From Dipteris shenzhenensis (taxonomy: Eukaryota; Polypodiophyta; Polypodiopsida; Gleicheniales), in NCBI GenBank assembly GCA_047967505.1, contig CM106538.1: a DNA stretch of 64,000 nt; one strand, given 5' to 3'. The position numbers and the translations under genes were made by a program. The first letter of the stretch is position 1. Each line of letters starts with the position of its first letter. Below, piece after piece: positions 44,843-57,147 of this stretch. The notes beneath the pieces were generated by a model. That model worked only from the letters and a program-made list of their open reading frames with translations, was not told the DNA's origin and searched no databases.

Positions 44843-46094
44843 GGGAAGTAGCAAGCTAAGGGTGTCCACTTTTTGTTCACTCCCCAATCCTTAGGAGGTG
44901 GAAAAACAAGCTTTTTAGCACACAAAAATGCAAATCTCACCTACTTCCCTATGGATCTAGTCTTTGAAGTCTTCTGACACAACATCACACTTGCTATTGT
45001 GCACACAATCGTATAGTCTGATCAAAAATTCGATGCACACACAAAAAATTTCTTTGTGTCACACGGCATGGTTCCAGGGTGGTCACACGTTTGTCACGAA
45101 CAGAGAGTATCATATTAAATTCTAAATTTCTCACTAATTTTAGATTAAATGTTATTGAAACTTTGTAAGTGGTCTCTTTGCATTATGTAGAGCTTAACTT
45201 GATTTATTGGTAATTTTTTGAATGATTTATCTAATTATAAATAATTATTTATAATAAATAAAGTCATAAAATACATGCATTTTAGTAGCACACCACATTT
45301 TTTTAATATTTTGAATAATTAAGCAAATCCAATTTGGTGGAAGGTTAGTAGGCACATAAGGGTGTGTGGTTGAATCATTAAATCCCAAATCCAACGGTTA
45401 GATTTAGGAAGATTGAAGTTTAATTTTTACTTTTACTCCTTAGAGGATCAACAAAGAATATTAAAAATAAATCTAGTAATTCTCAAACATGACTAAACAT
45501 TTCAAAAATGTCAATATTTTTAGTCCTCTGCATGATGAATAAGAGGAAAAAATTTTGGTTAAATTTGAGTAAGGGAAACGTACAATATGGCCTCCAACGA
45601 TGAAATCTCCCTTTTGTGGGGGAAAAAGGGCCACCCAAGCCTAATACCAAGACAAGGTAGGCTTGGTTAGGTAGGCTAGGAGCATCATTGACCCTAGTGG
45701 CAAGCCTTTGGAGTCTGCATGCTGCCCATGCGGAAGGCTGAGTCATCAAAACCATGCCACGTTGTTAGACCACGTGGTGCCATCTCATCAAGGAGATGTG
45801 ACATCACTCCTTGCCATGTCACCTTACATTGCCACACGTGCTGCCACATGTGCCACCTCATCATTCCACATCATGAGCCATGTGATCACACAATGCCACC
45901 TTGGCATACCTCCTCAACCTTGCCACGTCACTAATCCCTCCACCTCAATTTGCCATGTCAATCTACCACCTCATGAATGCCAACTCATCATGCCACATCA
46001 CCTTTCAATGTCATGGAAGAGACTATATTACCACATCATGACCATGCATGGTACCACATCAGCCAGATGTATACACATGACGATGTGCGAGGCA

Positions 46095-46290
46095 TAGAAT
46101 ACCTCGATCGAGGTATACGACCTGCATGAGGCATACAATACCTCGATCGAGGTATATGACCGAGGACACCTAGGGATACCTCGATTGAGGTTTATACATG
46201 CGTAATGCATTGAATACCTCGATCGAGGTATATGGTCTGATCGAGGTATATGATCTGGGCTCTGGGCATAGCAGACCTTGATCGAGGTAT
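46095..46290. promoter_or_regulatory. ACCTCGATCGAGGT palindromes in the transposase promoter, inner copy
   Basis: Six palindromic or near-palindromic sites (GAATACCTCGATCGAGGTAT and variants) lie 190-380 bp upstream of the ATG at 46,478. The set is the counterpart of 36,575-36,745, with one additional site near 46,276. Confidence 0.75.
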
Positions 46291-46477
46291 TTGAAGGTAC
46301 AAAACTTAGCCAATTAGTTTCAATCTTAGCACCTCTCCACCAATAATAATGAAGAGCAATCTAGTGGATGAGTTGAGGCTCTCTATAAGACACCACGTTT
46401 TGGTTCATTTCACCCATTCTTAGCCATTCTTGCCTCCTCATCACTTTGTCACACCTTCCATCCTACTTTCATTGAGA

Positions 46478-49400
46478 ATGGGTTCTCAAAGCCGTAGAGC
46501 TAGTAGACGTGAAAGATGTAGGAACCCCCCCCCAAATCTCATTGACGAGGAGCGCAAGCGGAAGGCTTGTGAGCGCAAGAGAGCCTCTAGTGCTCGAGCT
46601 CGCGCTGCCACCACTGATCCACCTCCAACTCTACCTCTACATCCCACCTCCACCCCCACCTCCACCCCCACCCCCACCTCCATTGTCCCCCCATCCTCAT
46701 CCGCTCCCCTACCTCTAGCCTCCGCCCTTCCCCTAGCCACCTACATTTTGGCCTCCACCTCTACCTCTTCCCCCTCCACCCTCCCCCCTCCCCCTCCCCC
46801 TCCCCCTCCCCCCGCTCCGCTTGGCGCCTCCCTTCCCCCGTCCACCCTACCATCTCCCATTGATCCCCTAGCCCCACCTTGTAGCAGCAGTGTTGCTTCA
46901 CGACATGACTTGCCGAAGTCCACTATCCATCGTCGTACTAGCAAGATTGTGCAGTCTTTTTTTGGTGACCTCACGCCAGCTTCACAGTCTTCTCTTCTCA
47001 CGTCCCTGATTGATCACCCTGACTTGGTAGAGTGTAGGAGGCTTGCTGGTCTTGGTGCACGTAGAGATAGGGTTGTATCTAGCAAGGTCCTTAGCAGTGT
47101 TCGACGTTCCTATGCTTCTATTAAGCATAGGAACTCCAGTGATGCCTTGGCAGCACGTCGTGCTATTGTGGCTGCCATTAGTAGACCTCATATGATAGGC
47201 CATGTGCATACCGCTTCACGTCTTCTTCAGATTGCACCGCGCACATTGCGAGCAGGCATCATTAGGAGGCAGAGTCTAGAGGATAGTGAGACTGATGCTC
47301 TTTGGGCTTTGAGTGGTCGTGCACCTCGCAGCGATCGATTGTTGGATGATTCCACTAGGTCCTTCATACAACAGTTTTGGGAGGAGCATTGCAGAGCATC
47401 CTCGGTGTTCAAGAAGGCATTGCAGAAGAGGGTGTCACGCGGTGTGTACATTGAGCATGGTGCATGTTTTTTGGAGTGTACCCAGACTGAGTTGTACACT
47501 CAGTTTGTAGAGGCGCACTTGGAGTTCAAGATTGGGCAAAGGTCATTTGAGCGATGCAGGCCATGGTTTGTGCGATGCTCTCAAGAGTGTGACACATGCT
47601 GTTGCCGCTACCATGTGGATTTTGGATTGATGTATGACGTATTCCGTTCCCTTGATGGTCATAGGGGAGTGGTTCCTACTAGCCCTTGCGACTTCATTCA
47701 TTCCATATTGTGTACACGAGATGGTGATGCTTTATTCCACTCCCTTGATTGTGTGGAAGGCATGTGTACTTTGTGTGGTGACTTTGCTAGAGTGCCATGA
47801 GTTGCACTAGATACTTGTAATGTGCCCCGGGGGATTCACTCTTAGTACAAGGGGGACGTCACCTGCATGCATCAACTTCAAGAAAACCCCCAATATATGG
47901 TCCATGTAACATAATAAAACACCCCTATTTAAGCTTATAAGGATACCACCAAAAGTAGACTATGTCCCCCCCTTCCTTAAATCTATGTTCTTTCTCAATT
48001 ATTTGGATTACATCATAAGAAAGTTCAGATGACATAGATTAGACCATCTTCAAATATTCACCAATGGGTAGTATTGATTTGTTTCCCTACCATGGCCTAC
48101 ATTTAGCTATAGCTCAGGCTTAGTTCATGCGCAATTGGTACATGACCGATTGTCGCTAGTCAAATGTGTATGTGTGTGTGTAATTTTTATGTTTAGGGGG
48201 TAAAAACTTGTATTTCCCTATACCCCTCCCTCTTCCTCCCCAAAGATGTCAAGGCCCCCTAACTTAAATTTAAGATTGAGAAAAATTAAAAAGGGCCCCC
48301 ACCCCTAATGTATAAGCTTATGCCTCATCTCAAAAAACCCCCCTATTGTACACTCACGTGATATCATAAGTTTCCCCTTGTGAATCCCTCGGGTGATGTG
48401 CAGATGGTTTGTTGGCAGCAGTATGAGTACTGTACCTTGACATTAGATGGTGGTGCATAGTCGAGGAGGTTGCAGCTTGTGGGGAAGGAGACACCACGTG
48501 TTGTATTCATTGATAGTTTTCGAGGGAAGCTGTACCGCTACATATGCCACTCGCACAATGCAAAATGGGAGGATCGTCAGTTCCGTGCATGTTTGAGGAC
48601 ATTTCCTACAGGGGTGGTTGTCTTAGTGGTGGACTTTGTAGAGAATTACACCTTTGCACCACAGCATGAGATCCAATCGGAGTATTATTTCTCCGAACAG
48701 GTGACGTGTGATTGAGTATTGATTTTTTTCCCGCCTCATTATATTGAATTATTTCAATAGTCATGTTTTTTTTCAATGCTATATTGCAGGTTGCTATATT
48801 TGTGCACATTAGCTATCGTCATGCACAGGCTCATGTGGATGGCATTGATAGCACCATGGACTCACGCGTCATTGTGCGAGAGTATCACTTCTACATTAGT
48901 GATGATCGATTGCGTGATGCCCATTTTGTGCAGCATTGCTTCACTTTGCATGATAGTTTCTTGAGGGATCATGGTGTCACATGGCAGCGGCGCTGGATCT
49001 GGTCAGACAGCTACGGTGGTCAGTTCAAATCCGCTAGACAGTTTTATTGGTTCTGCAGATGGCACCGTGAGACAGGCATTCCGATCACATGGAGCTACTT
49101 CGAGACAGGGCACGGTAAGGGAGAGCACGATGGTGCAGGTGCTTGCGTGAAGCGTGCTTTGCGTCGATACCAATTGTGTCACAGTGCCGATCGCTTCAAG
49201 GATGCACATGATGTGGTGCGGTGGTGCAGCCCAGCACTTATCCACTAGTGCTACCTCCTCGTTTCAGTCGCGTGACGATAGGGTGGTGAGCCGATATTTT
49301 TGGTGCGTGGACATTGGGAGTCTTGATCGGTCTAGGCCTTTTGATTGTCGTTCTGTGCCTGGCACTCTTGATTTCCATTCCATCAGGAGCATAGGTGAGT

Positions 49401-49990
49401 CTCACCCCGTGATCTTTTATCGACGGTTTGCATGTTTTTGCTCTGCATGCATTGATGATGATTGGGGAGGGTGCTCCATCATACCATGGGCCGATCCATG
49501 GGTACGGCGAGTGCTTTCTCCCTTCCAGCCTTGGGAGGAGGTACATGATGATCAGGATGCGGGATTCAGTTCCTCTAGAGATTATGACTAGCTTACAGAT
49601 ATTTTGCGTATTGGTGATATCTTCACGGTTATTGCTTCGGAGGGCAATGAGGAGGGTGTGGATTATTACTTGTTGCGATGCTCTATGCTGAAGAGTGTGC
49701 TGAATGAGGATACAGTGGATGGGCATGGGATGCACTTCAATGCTCATAGCATGATCATAGGTGGCCACTATTTTCAACAGATACAGAGGCGTGGTCGCTA
49801 TATTGAGTTCCAGGAATACATGGCGGATCAAGAGACATACATGTATTCTCATCTTGTTGTTGGGATCAAGATTACTTTGAGTCGTGTTCACACTCGCAAG
49901 GCGACGTCCACTCCACGATGGCGCCTTGCAGTGGCGGATCACGAGAGCATACTTGCAACTATTGGCATGAGAGCTGATCCTGAGGAGTAG
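46478..49990 (+). pseudogene. Sola-like DDD transposase, inner copy (MITE-disrupted)
   Basis: This copy keeps the intact N-terminus: MGSQSRRASRRERCRN, KRKRASSARARAATT, a long proline/threonine/serine linker and (P)10 before APLGASLPP. The frame stays open to TGA at 47,798-47,800 (CGA in the outer copy). It is then split by MITE-3, which lies between the CTLCGDFARVP motif and the catalytic core. The core follows: VVDFVENY (Asp 48,632; Ala to Val), intron 48,701-48,789, WSDSYGGQFKS (Asp 49,006) and GHGKGEHDGAGACVKRAL (Asp 49,129). Further lesions are a 1-base insertion near 49,230 and TAG at 49,589. The last part is open (RRGRYIEFQEYMADQETYMY) to TAG 49,990. The disabling changes differ from those of the outer copy. 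This suggests independent decay, mostly by C-to-T or G-to-A changes. Confidence 0.82.
47825..48392. mobile_element. MITE-3 inside the inner transposase gene
   Basis: The insertion starts CCCCGGGGGATTCAC and ends GTGAATCCCTCGG, giving inverted repeats of about 13 bp. It is flanked by GTAATGTG (47,817-47,824) and GTGATGTG (48,393-48,400). The outer copy has a single GTGATGTG at this place (about 38,260), a clean empty site. The interior is AT-rich with G/C-runs, has no ORF, and is homologous in reverse to MITE-1 (shared CACGTGATATCATAAG, AAGCTTATGCCTCAT, CCCCCACCCCTAAT). Confidence 0.9.
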
Positions 49991-50309
49991 CACATTACAT
50001 ATCATATTTTTTGGGATCATCAGTTGATCAGATTGATTTTTATTGGGTATCACTAGTTGATTACACTTTTTTGTATTCGATATGTATAGGCTCACTGTGT
50101 GACCGTACCATTGTAATTTTCATGGACTCATATTTTGTATTTCACTATGATGGCTGTATACACGTTCATACACATCATTGTATTAGATTCTATTTTATAC
50201 ATGATGTCCGATGTCTTCTCAATGGGATTTGTTGTGTTTGTAAAACAAAAAATTGTTTATTAGTAGTAATGTTGTAATTTGTTTTGTGCTTTAGGACATT
50301 TTAAAAACG

Positions 50310-51110
50310 TGACTAAGAAAATTCGTGCACGTACTAACGAAATACGTGTGTGGACTTACTTGTTGGGGAAGAAACTTCGCACGACTCTTAGGCCACCCTA
50401 GACATACATCCACGCGAGATTTGGTCTGAACTGATTTGGTATGCGCCATGTGGAAGGCACAATGCGCCCTAAATCCTTAACCCTGCTGGGGACGAAACTT
50501 CACACGGCTCTTAGGCTACCCTAGACGTACATCCACGCAAGATTTGGTCTCCAACTGATTTGGTTTGCGCCACGTAGCAGGTATAATGCATACATTTTTA
50601 CAATCCCTACTAGCACGACTAAACCTTGAACCCTAAATCCTAAACTTTGTTGGGGATGAAACTTCACACGACTCTTAGGCTACCCTAGTCGTACATCCAC
50701 GCAAGATTTGGTCTCCAACTGATTTGGTATGCGCCACATGGAAGGTATAATGCGTACATTTTTACAATCCCTACTAGCATGACTAAACCCTAAACCCTAA
50801 ACCCTGAACCCTAAATCCTAAACCCTGTTGGGGATGAAACTTCACACGGCTCTTAGGCTACCTTAGACGTACATCCACGCAAGATTTGGTCTCCAACTGA
50901 TTTGGTATGCGCCATGTGGAAGGTATAATGCGTACATTTTTACAATCCCTACTAGCACGACTAAACCCTAAACCCTGAACCCTAAATCCTAAACCCTGTT
51001 GGGGATGAAACTTCACATGGCTCTTAGGCTACCCTAGACGTACATCCACGTAAGATTTGGTCTCCAACTAATCTAGTTTGCGCCACGTGGAAGGTATAAT
51101 GCATACATTT
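50310..51110. repeat. Satellite with embedded telomere repeats, inner copy
   Basis: About five units of the same 160-190 bp satellite as 40,140-41,910, with CCCTAAACCCTAAACCC blocks between TAGCA(C/T)GACTAAA and CTGTTGGGGATGAAACTTC. It is shorter than the outer array, so copy number changes between elements. Confidence 0.88.
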
Positions 51111-51662
51111 TTTCAAGCACCTTTTCAATGCTTAATGTTTACAATTACGACACACGGCATTATTTTTAAAATACATTACATGTATTAGATGTGTGAATTG
51201 AGATATTTGAAATTCAAAATCATACTCTTAATTTTAAATACGCACATGGGGATGAAACTTCGCACGGCTCTTAGGTTTAGTGTAATAATTGCAAGCATTG
51301 ATATATACAAAATTCAATATGATATTCAAAATGATAAAGTTGGAACTTGAACACTTTTTCAATGCTTAATGTTTACAATTACTTCACATGGCATTCTTTT
51401 TTAAATACCTTATGTATTAGATGTGTGAATTGAGATATTCGAAATTCAAAATCATACTCCTAATTTTAAATGTTTATGTTACATTTAAACAAACTATAAA
51501 CTGAGATAAACAAAGTGTGAAGAACATCATGAAAGTACGAAAATGCTCATACATCATAAAAGTAAGAACAATATCATGAAAGTACCAAAATGAATCTGTA
51601 CATCATCATCATCATGCTGCAGAAGTGCATCCCTATACAAGAAATGTGTGAAGCCTAAACAA

Positions 51663-53608
51663 TCATCCTGAATCAGAATCTGATAACTCCACATATGATC
51701 CTCTAGTGGAACACTGACGTGGCTCCTGTATGACCCGCTGCCCAACTGTCCGCTGTGTGCCCTCAGGCAAAGCCGGATCAGATGGGCCAGCCTCATCACC
51801 TGCATGAGATGGACCAGCCTCATCCTGATGAAGAGGAGGGCATGCTGCATGCGCCACCGCTGCCATCTCTGCCTCCCTCGCCTCCTCTATGTATACGCGT
51901 CTCAGCTCCCATAGCCGTGCATGTGCGAATACTCGTGCCTCAAATCCAGTGCGAGTAATCATCTCTACATGTAGAAGACGCTAGTCTCGGCCCCACCCAA
52001 GATGCTACTCCACCCACTGCTGCAATGATGTCTGCAGCTCTACCTCTCGCTCAATCCGGTGTGCCTCCTCTGCTCGTGCCTCGTCACCTGGCATGAAATC
52101 ACCATATGAAAAGCGTCGTGGAATGCACGCTGCAACCACCGATGTATCAGCACCCTCCTGCATCAGCAACGCTCTCTGTGCCTCCTCCTTGTAGTGCTCT
52201 GTCAAGACTACACGGGCAAATGGATCAATGGCCTGACGATGACCAGGATATATATCATCCATGCCTAGTCCTCTATATGTGGCCACATCAATGTCAGCAA
52301 AGCATACAGGGCACACTTATCATGCCACCATGTGGCGGGTCATGCAATGGAGATGTGCGATGTGGCCGCACCCTAGTCCAAACCACCCTACGGTGTCAAA
52401 CTCCTCGTGGCAAAGGACGCAAGTGGCAGTAGGAAGCCTGGCTATGACTGCTGCGTCTATGGGTGTCCTAGTCGGCACATCTACAGGAGGAGCAGGGTAT
52501 AGGGCCACACTGGGGTCGAGATCCTATGGCGAGATGGATCACGACTAATATGCCTCAGCTGCAAAATATAGTGCTCCGCACGATGGTATGCTATGCGTGT
52601 CCGAATCCTCTGCTCCTCCAAATCTGTCTGCAACAGTCGTACACGAGACTCCATCTCCTGACGCAATAGATGTGCCTGCAATGCAAACATGTCGCATACA
52701 TGGTGAGAATTAACCAAAAAACTTCAGTTCAAAACACGCTACAAAAAAATAAACTAACATAATCAAAATAACTAATGCGTACAGCCTCCAACTCTGCAAT
52801 CCGTGCGTCTCGAGCCTCCAACTCGTGCTGAGGCGGTGTAGATGTGGGAGGTGGTGTAGATGTGGGAGGCTCCATCGATGATCAAGGTGGGGGAGGTGGA
52901 ATCGAAAGTGATCTCGATAGGGCAGAGACCATGTGCTACAAGGATGATGCCACTGAATGAACATCCCCCCTAATCTGTCCTCCAACAGCTCGCAATGCCG
53001 GTGCAGGGATGGTGTGCAACTCTGGTGCCTCGCGTCGACACCGAACACCTGCAATCTGACGCTCCTGACGCCCCATCCTACCATGTCCCGCTCTTGATCC
53101 TAGACGGGTACTAAGGTAGTCTACCCGATGACCAAGCACAAACTCAGCATATAGCTGCATGGCAAATGACCTGGCTATCTGACGGTTGTGAGGCAATCGA
53201 CCACCATTCGCAACGAGATATCTCGGATAAATGTGTGCTGCTATGATGGGGTGCCTACAACGTAAAATATGCAAGGGGTCGCATCGCCTGAGTGTGACCA
53301 TCCCAAAACATATCCTCTAAGGCCTGCCTGTGATGTGACTCACGCTCAAACAACTGTCGAATGGCTCTCCAATCCAAGCCACCACCAGTGATCTCTGCCT
53401 CAGCCTGTGCCTGAAAGCTATCCACAATGTCCTCAACTGTGTCCAATCGACCCAGAGCCTCAATAACTGAATCTAGACTCGCAACCAAGTGAGGGGGTGC
53501 CCTAGCATCCTGCAGTGCCCTCATCTCAGCTCTCAGCATCTCTATCTGCATACGAATAGTGGTGCTAGAACCTGTGCGCTGGCTAGTGCATGCACAAAAA
53601 AAACACAT
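51663..53608 (-). pseudogene. RING-type coiled-coil accessory gene, inner copy
   Basis: On the minus strand the order is: a helical N-terminal part (MQIEMLRAEMRALQDARAPP, DSFQAQAEAEI, RQLFERESHHRQALEDMFWD); a central part (LHILRCRHPIIAAHIYPRYL, MQLYAEFVLGHRVDYL, RMGRQERQI); a serine/proline-rich linker with PPPPP; a GT-AG intron; a coiled coil (LLRQEMESRVRLLQTDLEEQ); then CVLCHEEFDTVGWFGLGCGH continuing IAHLHC, and after about ten residues CPVC. The ligand order C..C, C.H..H..C, C..C is RING-H2-like, typical of E3 ubiquitin ligases. Lesions are a 14-bp deletion at about 53,280, stops near 52,910 and 52,890, and TGA TAA (about 52,317-52,322) between the HC and CPVC halves. The 3' exon ends SYVELSDSDSG at 51,663. 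The first exon is uncertain. Confidence 0.72.
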
Positions 53609-54047
53609 GGAAATTAATATTCTATTTGGGTAATGAAAATAATATTCTATTCAATATGACTTATAATCTATTTACGTAATGAAAACTATTTGTACGTACT
53701 CCTTGATGAGGTAGGATGTCATTGGGATCATCCTATGCACCTACCGGTAGATGGGCCAAATGTTTGGCTCAATATTATGTTTATCAAACTCAATATTATT
53801 AAAAATTCTTAATTTTGATTAAAATTTTTTCAAACTCTAGTTGTTGCATTTTTAAACTTAGATGTCTCAAATATTTTTTCCTTATATGTTTCCCTTTTTT
53901 TACTTTTTATCCAATATGAAACTTTTCCACATGTGGTGTAAGGACCACATTGTCCACTTATGGCCCCTATACTAAGGACAGATAGTGGAAAGGTTTGGTT
54001 AATAAGACCTTCTTTGAATGCTTTACTGCCTTGGGTTTGCAATAGAT

Positions 54048-54470
54048 ATGGAGGAGATAGAAGGATACCTAATACATTACTTTGAACGATACACAAGCAA
54101 GGCGCATCTAGTATTTCTCGGACTACACATTAAAAAAGAGAGCGGGTTGACACTACAGACCTTTTAAAGCGAGAACTTTGAGAAAATAATTAAGCCTTTT
54201 CAATATTATCTATTTTGGTTGGGCAATCCACCTCAACTAGTGGCCATTCTTATAGATCATCACTTGGTTCCCATGCTTGGGGAGAGAGGAGACCTTTGGA
54301 CAATCATAAATTACGTATGTGTTTTCGATGCGCTGGTGCATTTAGAAGATCCAATTAGCCATACGCTTATGCATCTAACCACTCTAGTGTTGGGGTCTTT
54401 GCCCATGTGGTGTGGTGTTTTAGGGATAATGCCCATGTGGTGTTTTATACAGCCTACTTACTCTACCTAA
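54048..54470 (+). pseudogene. Unrecognised coding-like remnant
   Basis: A single frame from ATG 54,048 to TAA 54,470 has just one internal stop (TAA 54,165-54,167). The translation has mixed composition, unlike the neighbouring low-complexity DNA: GYLIHYFERYTSKAHLVFLG, then FEKIIKPFQYYLFWLGNPPQ, LVAILIDHHLVPMLGERGDL and VFDALVHLEDPISHTLMHL. It ends with a duplicated PMWC phrase. I do not recognise the family. It may be a captured host gene fragment, part of another mobile element, or chance. Confidence 0.3.
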
Positions 54471-54519
54471 ATTATGAAACAACTCTTAACCAACTATATA
54501 ATCTATAATATTCCACATA

Positions 54520-56260
54520 AAAGATGATTTTTTGAAAGATGGTTTTGAAGACTAAAATTTAAACGTTTTTTTATTTAAATAAAAATAGCACCAATTTCAA
54601 AAATAGCATAAAACCTACTTTAATCTCTCTTTTTCTTGTTCTTGTTTTCTTGTTTTCTTGTTTTTAATACATGATTTTTCTATTTTAACAAAATTCTTAT
54701 TTTCTTGTTCTTGATACATGATTTCTAAAAACAAAATTTAAACGTTATATTAAATTCAAAACTTCAGTAATTTGTAAACTTCACTTATAAATTTTTTTTA
54801 ATAGATTATTTTAAAAAATAAATTACATACTTTTTGACATTTAAATAAAAACTTCACTAACTTAAACTCTTATTTTCTTTTTTTAAAAAGATCATTTTTA
54901 AAAATAAAATTTAAACATTTTTTTATTTAAATATAAATAACACTAATAAAAAAAATATCTTTAATCTCTTTTTTTTAAAAGATGATTTCAAAAAACAAAA
55001 TATATACATTTTCAGGCTTTAAATAAAAAATTACGTAATTCCAAAAATAATTTAAAAAAACTTTAAAATGCATTTCAAATTTAGAAATATTTTATAATTA
55101 TTCCTATAAACTAAAATTTAAACGTTTCTTTATTTAAATAAAAATAGCACTAATTTAAAAAATAACTTTAATCTCTTTTTTTTAAAAGATGATTTTAAAA
55201 ACAAAATATTTACATTTTCACATTTCTAATAAAAAATTACGTAATTCAAAAAATAATTTAAAAAAACTTTAAAATGCATTTCAAATTTAAAAATATTTTA
55301 TAATTATTCCTATAAACTAAGATTTAAACGTTTTTTATTTCAATAAAAATAGCTCTAATTTAAAAAAATAACTTTAATCTCTTTTTTTCCAAAGATGATT
55401 TTTAAAAACCTAATTTTTACATTTTCACATTTTAAATAAAAATTTAAAATGCATTTGAAATTTGAAATATTTTATAATTATTCCTATGAACTAAAATTTA
55501 AACGTTTTTTTATTTAAATAAAAATAGCTCTAATTTAAAAAATAACTTTAATCTCTTTTTTTTCAAAGATGATTTTAAAAAACAGAATTTTTACATTTTC
55601 ACATTTTGAATTAAAAATGTCATAATTCAAAAATTTTAAAAAAACTTTAAAATGCATTTCAAATCTAAATATATTTTATAATTATTCCTGTGAACTAAAA
55701 TTTAAACATTTTTTTATTTAATTAAAAATAGCTCTAATTTAAAAATAACTTTAATCTCTTTTTTTTCAAAGATGATTTTAAAAAACAGAATTTTTACATT
55801 TTCACATTTTGAATTAAAAATGTCGTAATTCAAAAATTTAAAAAAAACTTTAAAATGCATTTCAAATTTAAAAATATTTTATAATTATTCCTGTGAACTA
55901 AAATTTAAACGTTTTTTTATTTTAAAAAAAATAGCTCTAATTTAAAAAATAACTTTAATCTCTTTATTTTCAAAGATGATTTTAAAAAACAATAATTTTT
56001 ACATTTTCACATTTTAAATTAAAAATGCCGTAATTCAAAAATTTAAAAAAAATTTACAAATGCATTTGAAATTTAGAAATATTTTATAATTATTCCTATG
56101 AACGTTTTTTTATTTAATAAAAATAGCTTTAATTAAAAATTTTTTTTTTTCACATTTTAAATTAAAACTGTCGTAATTCAAAAATTTCAAAAAAACATTA
56201 AAATGCATTTGAAATTTAGAAATTTTTTATAATTATTCCTATAAACTAAAATTTAATTAA
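54520..56260. repeat. AT-rich tandem repeat, about 200-bp units
   Basis: About eight units recur at roughly 175-210 bp spacing. Each contains CTAAAATTTAAACGTTTTTTT, AAAAATAGCTCTAATTT, AACTTTAATCTCTTTTTTTT, AAGATGATTTTAAAAAAC, TTTTTACATTTTCACATTTT and AAATGCATTTCAAATTTA. Both strands are closed by stops. It resembles a satellite embedded in the transposon. Confidence 0.85.
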
Positions 56261-56399
56261 ATTTTAGCAAAAAAAAATGCTACATAAAAAAAACCCTACT
56301 TGGACTCTCCCGCTCCGTCCATCTCTGTCGATGTCCGTCGGTCGCTCTCCGTCGCTGGCGCAATTCCGTCGACGTCCCGCAAATCCGAAATCGGTCAAT

Positions 56400-57060
56400 G
56401 AGGAAGAGCTCGATCGAGGTATGCAGAATGAGGGGGGTCACTCTCCTTTTATAAGAAAATTTAGGGTTTCCCTACCTTGATCGAGGTATTTCGCATGCAA
56501 CATACATATCAGATCAAGGTATAGACATGCCACGATATCTCGATTGAGGTATTTTGACATGCCCATACATCTCGTTACATCTACCTCGATCGAGGTATAG
56601 ACATGCCACAATACCTCGATCGAGGTATTGTGACATGCCCATACATCTCGGTACATCTACCTCGATCAAGGTATTGACATGCCACGATACCTCGATCAAG
56701 GTATGTCGGCAGCAGCCGGATGCCACATGTCTCGATTGACGTATTCGACATGCGGCCAAGTCATCGGTCCAACATACCTCGATCGAGGTATGTCATCTGC
56801 CCTGTCGGATGGCACATACCTCGATCGAGGTATGCTGGACATGCCACATTACCTCGATCAAGGTTTAGCTGGATTGCCAGGATACCTCGAACGAGGTAGA
56901 TGTGGCATGTATAGGTGGCTTGCCAGCAAACCTCGATCGAGGTATAGGCTCGGTCCGATGAAAAAAGCCCAGCACCTCGATCGAGGTATTGGCTTGGCTC
57001 GGTTGTCCTCGTGTGTGATTTTCATTGGAACTAATACCTCGATCGAGGTATTGCAGACGA
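56400..57060. repeat. Right subterminal ACCTCGATCGAGGT array, inner copy
   Basis: About sixteen palindromic sites (ATACCTCGATCGAGGTAT and variants such as GATCAAGG or GAACGAGG) lie at 25-50 bp intervals, mostly separated by GACATGCC(A/C)(C/T)A-type spacers. The last is about 75 bp before the TIR. Frames reading TSIEV, PRSRY and YLDRG on all sides are translations of the palindrome and not protein. Confidence 0.9.
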
Positions 57061-57147
57061 AGCAAAACCTTTGTATTTTCACTCGAGCGGGTGTCACACT
57101 CACCCGAAAGTGGTCCGGAAGTGGACACCCTTAGCTTGCTACCACCC

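Larger units (their letters stand above)
53713..56390. other. 2.7-kb extra DNA in the inner copy
   Basis: The outer copy passes from CTCCTTGATGAGGTAG straight to the palindrome array (58,636), while the inner copy has this extra stretch. It comprises unrecognised sequence with a short ORF (54,048-54,470) and an AT-rich tandem array (54,520-56,260). No terminal repeats or target duplication were recognised, so the origin is open. Confidence 0.6.
44843..57147. mobile_element. Sola-like DNA transposon, inner copy (12.3 kb)
   Basis: The element runs from GGGAAGTAGCAAGCTAAGGG (44,843) to the complement of GGGTGGTAGCAAGCTAAGGG (ending 57,147). It is flanked by AGAT (44,839-44,842 and 57,148-57,151). 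The empty-site sequence GATATATATCATCCATGCC exists in its own accessory gene at about 52,250, which shows the target was the outer copy's RING gene. The order of parts equals the outer copy: promoter palindromes, transposase, telomere-repeat satellite, RING gene on the minus strand, palindrome array, TIR. Additional insertions are MITE-3 (47,825-48,392) and about 2.7 kb at 53,713-56,390. The two copies differ by only a few bases per hundred by eye, so this is a young expansion. Confidence 0.9.

Noticed and set aside
49238-50095. 285-codon minus-strand frame opposite the inner transposase
   Set aside because: It is the antisense shadow of transposase exon 2. The matching antisense frame in the outer copy is broken.
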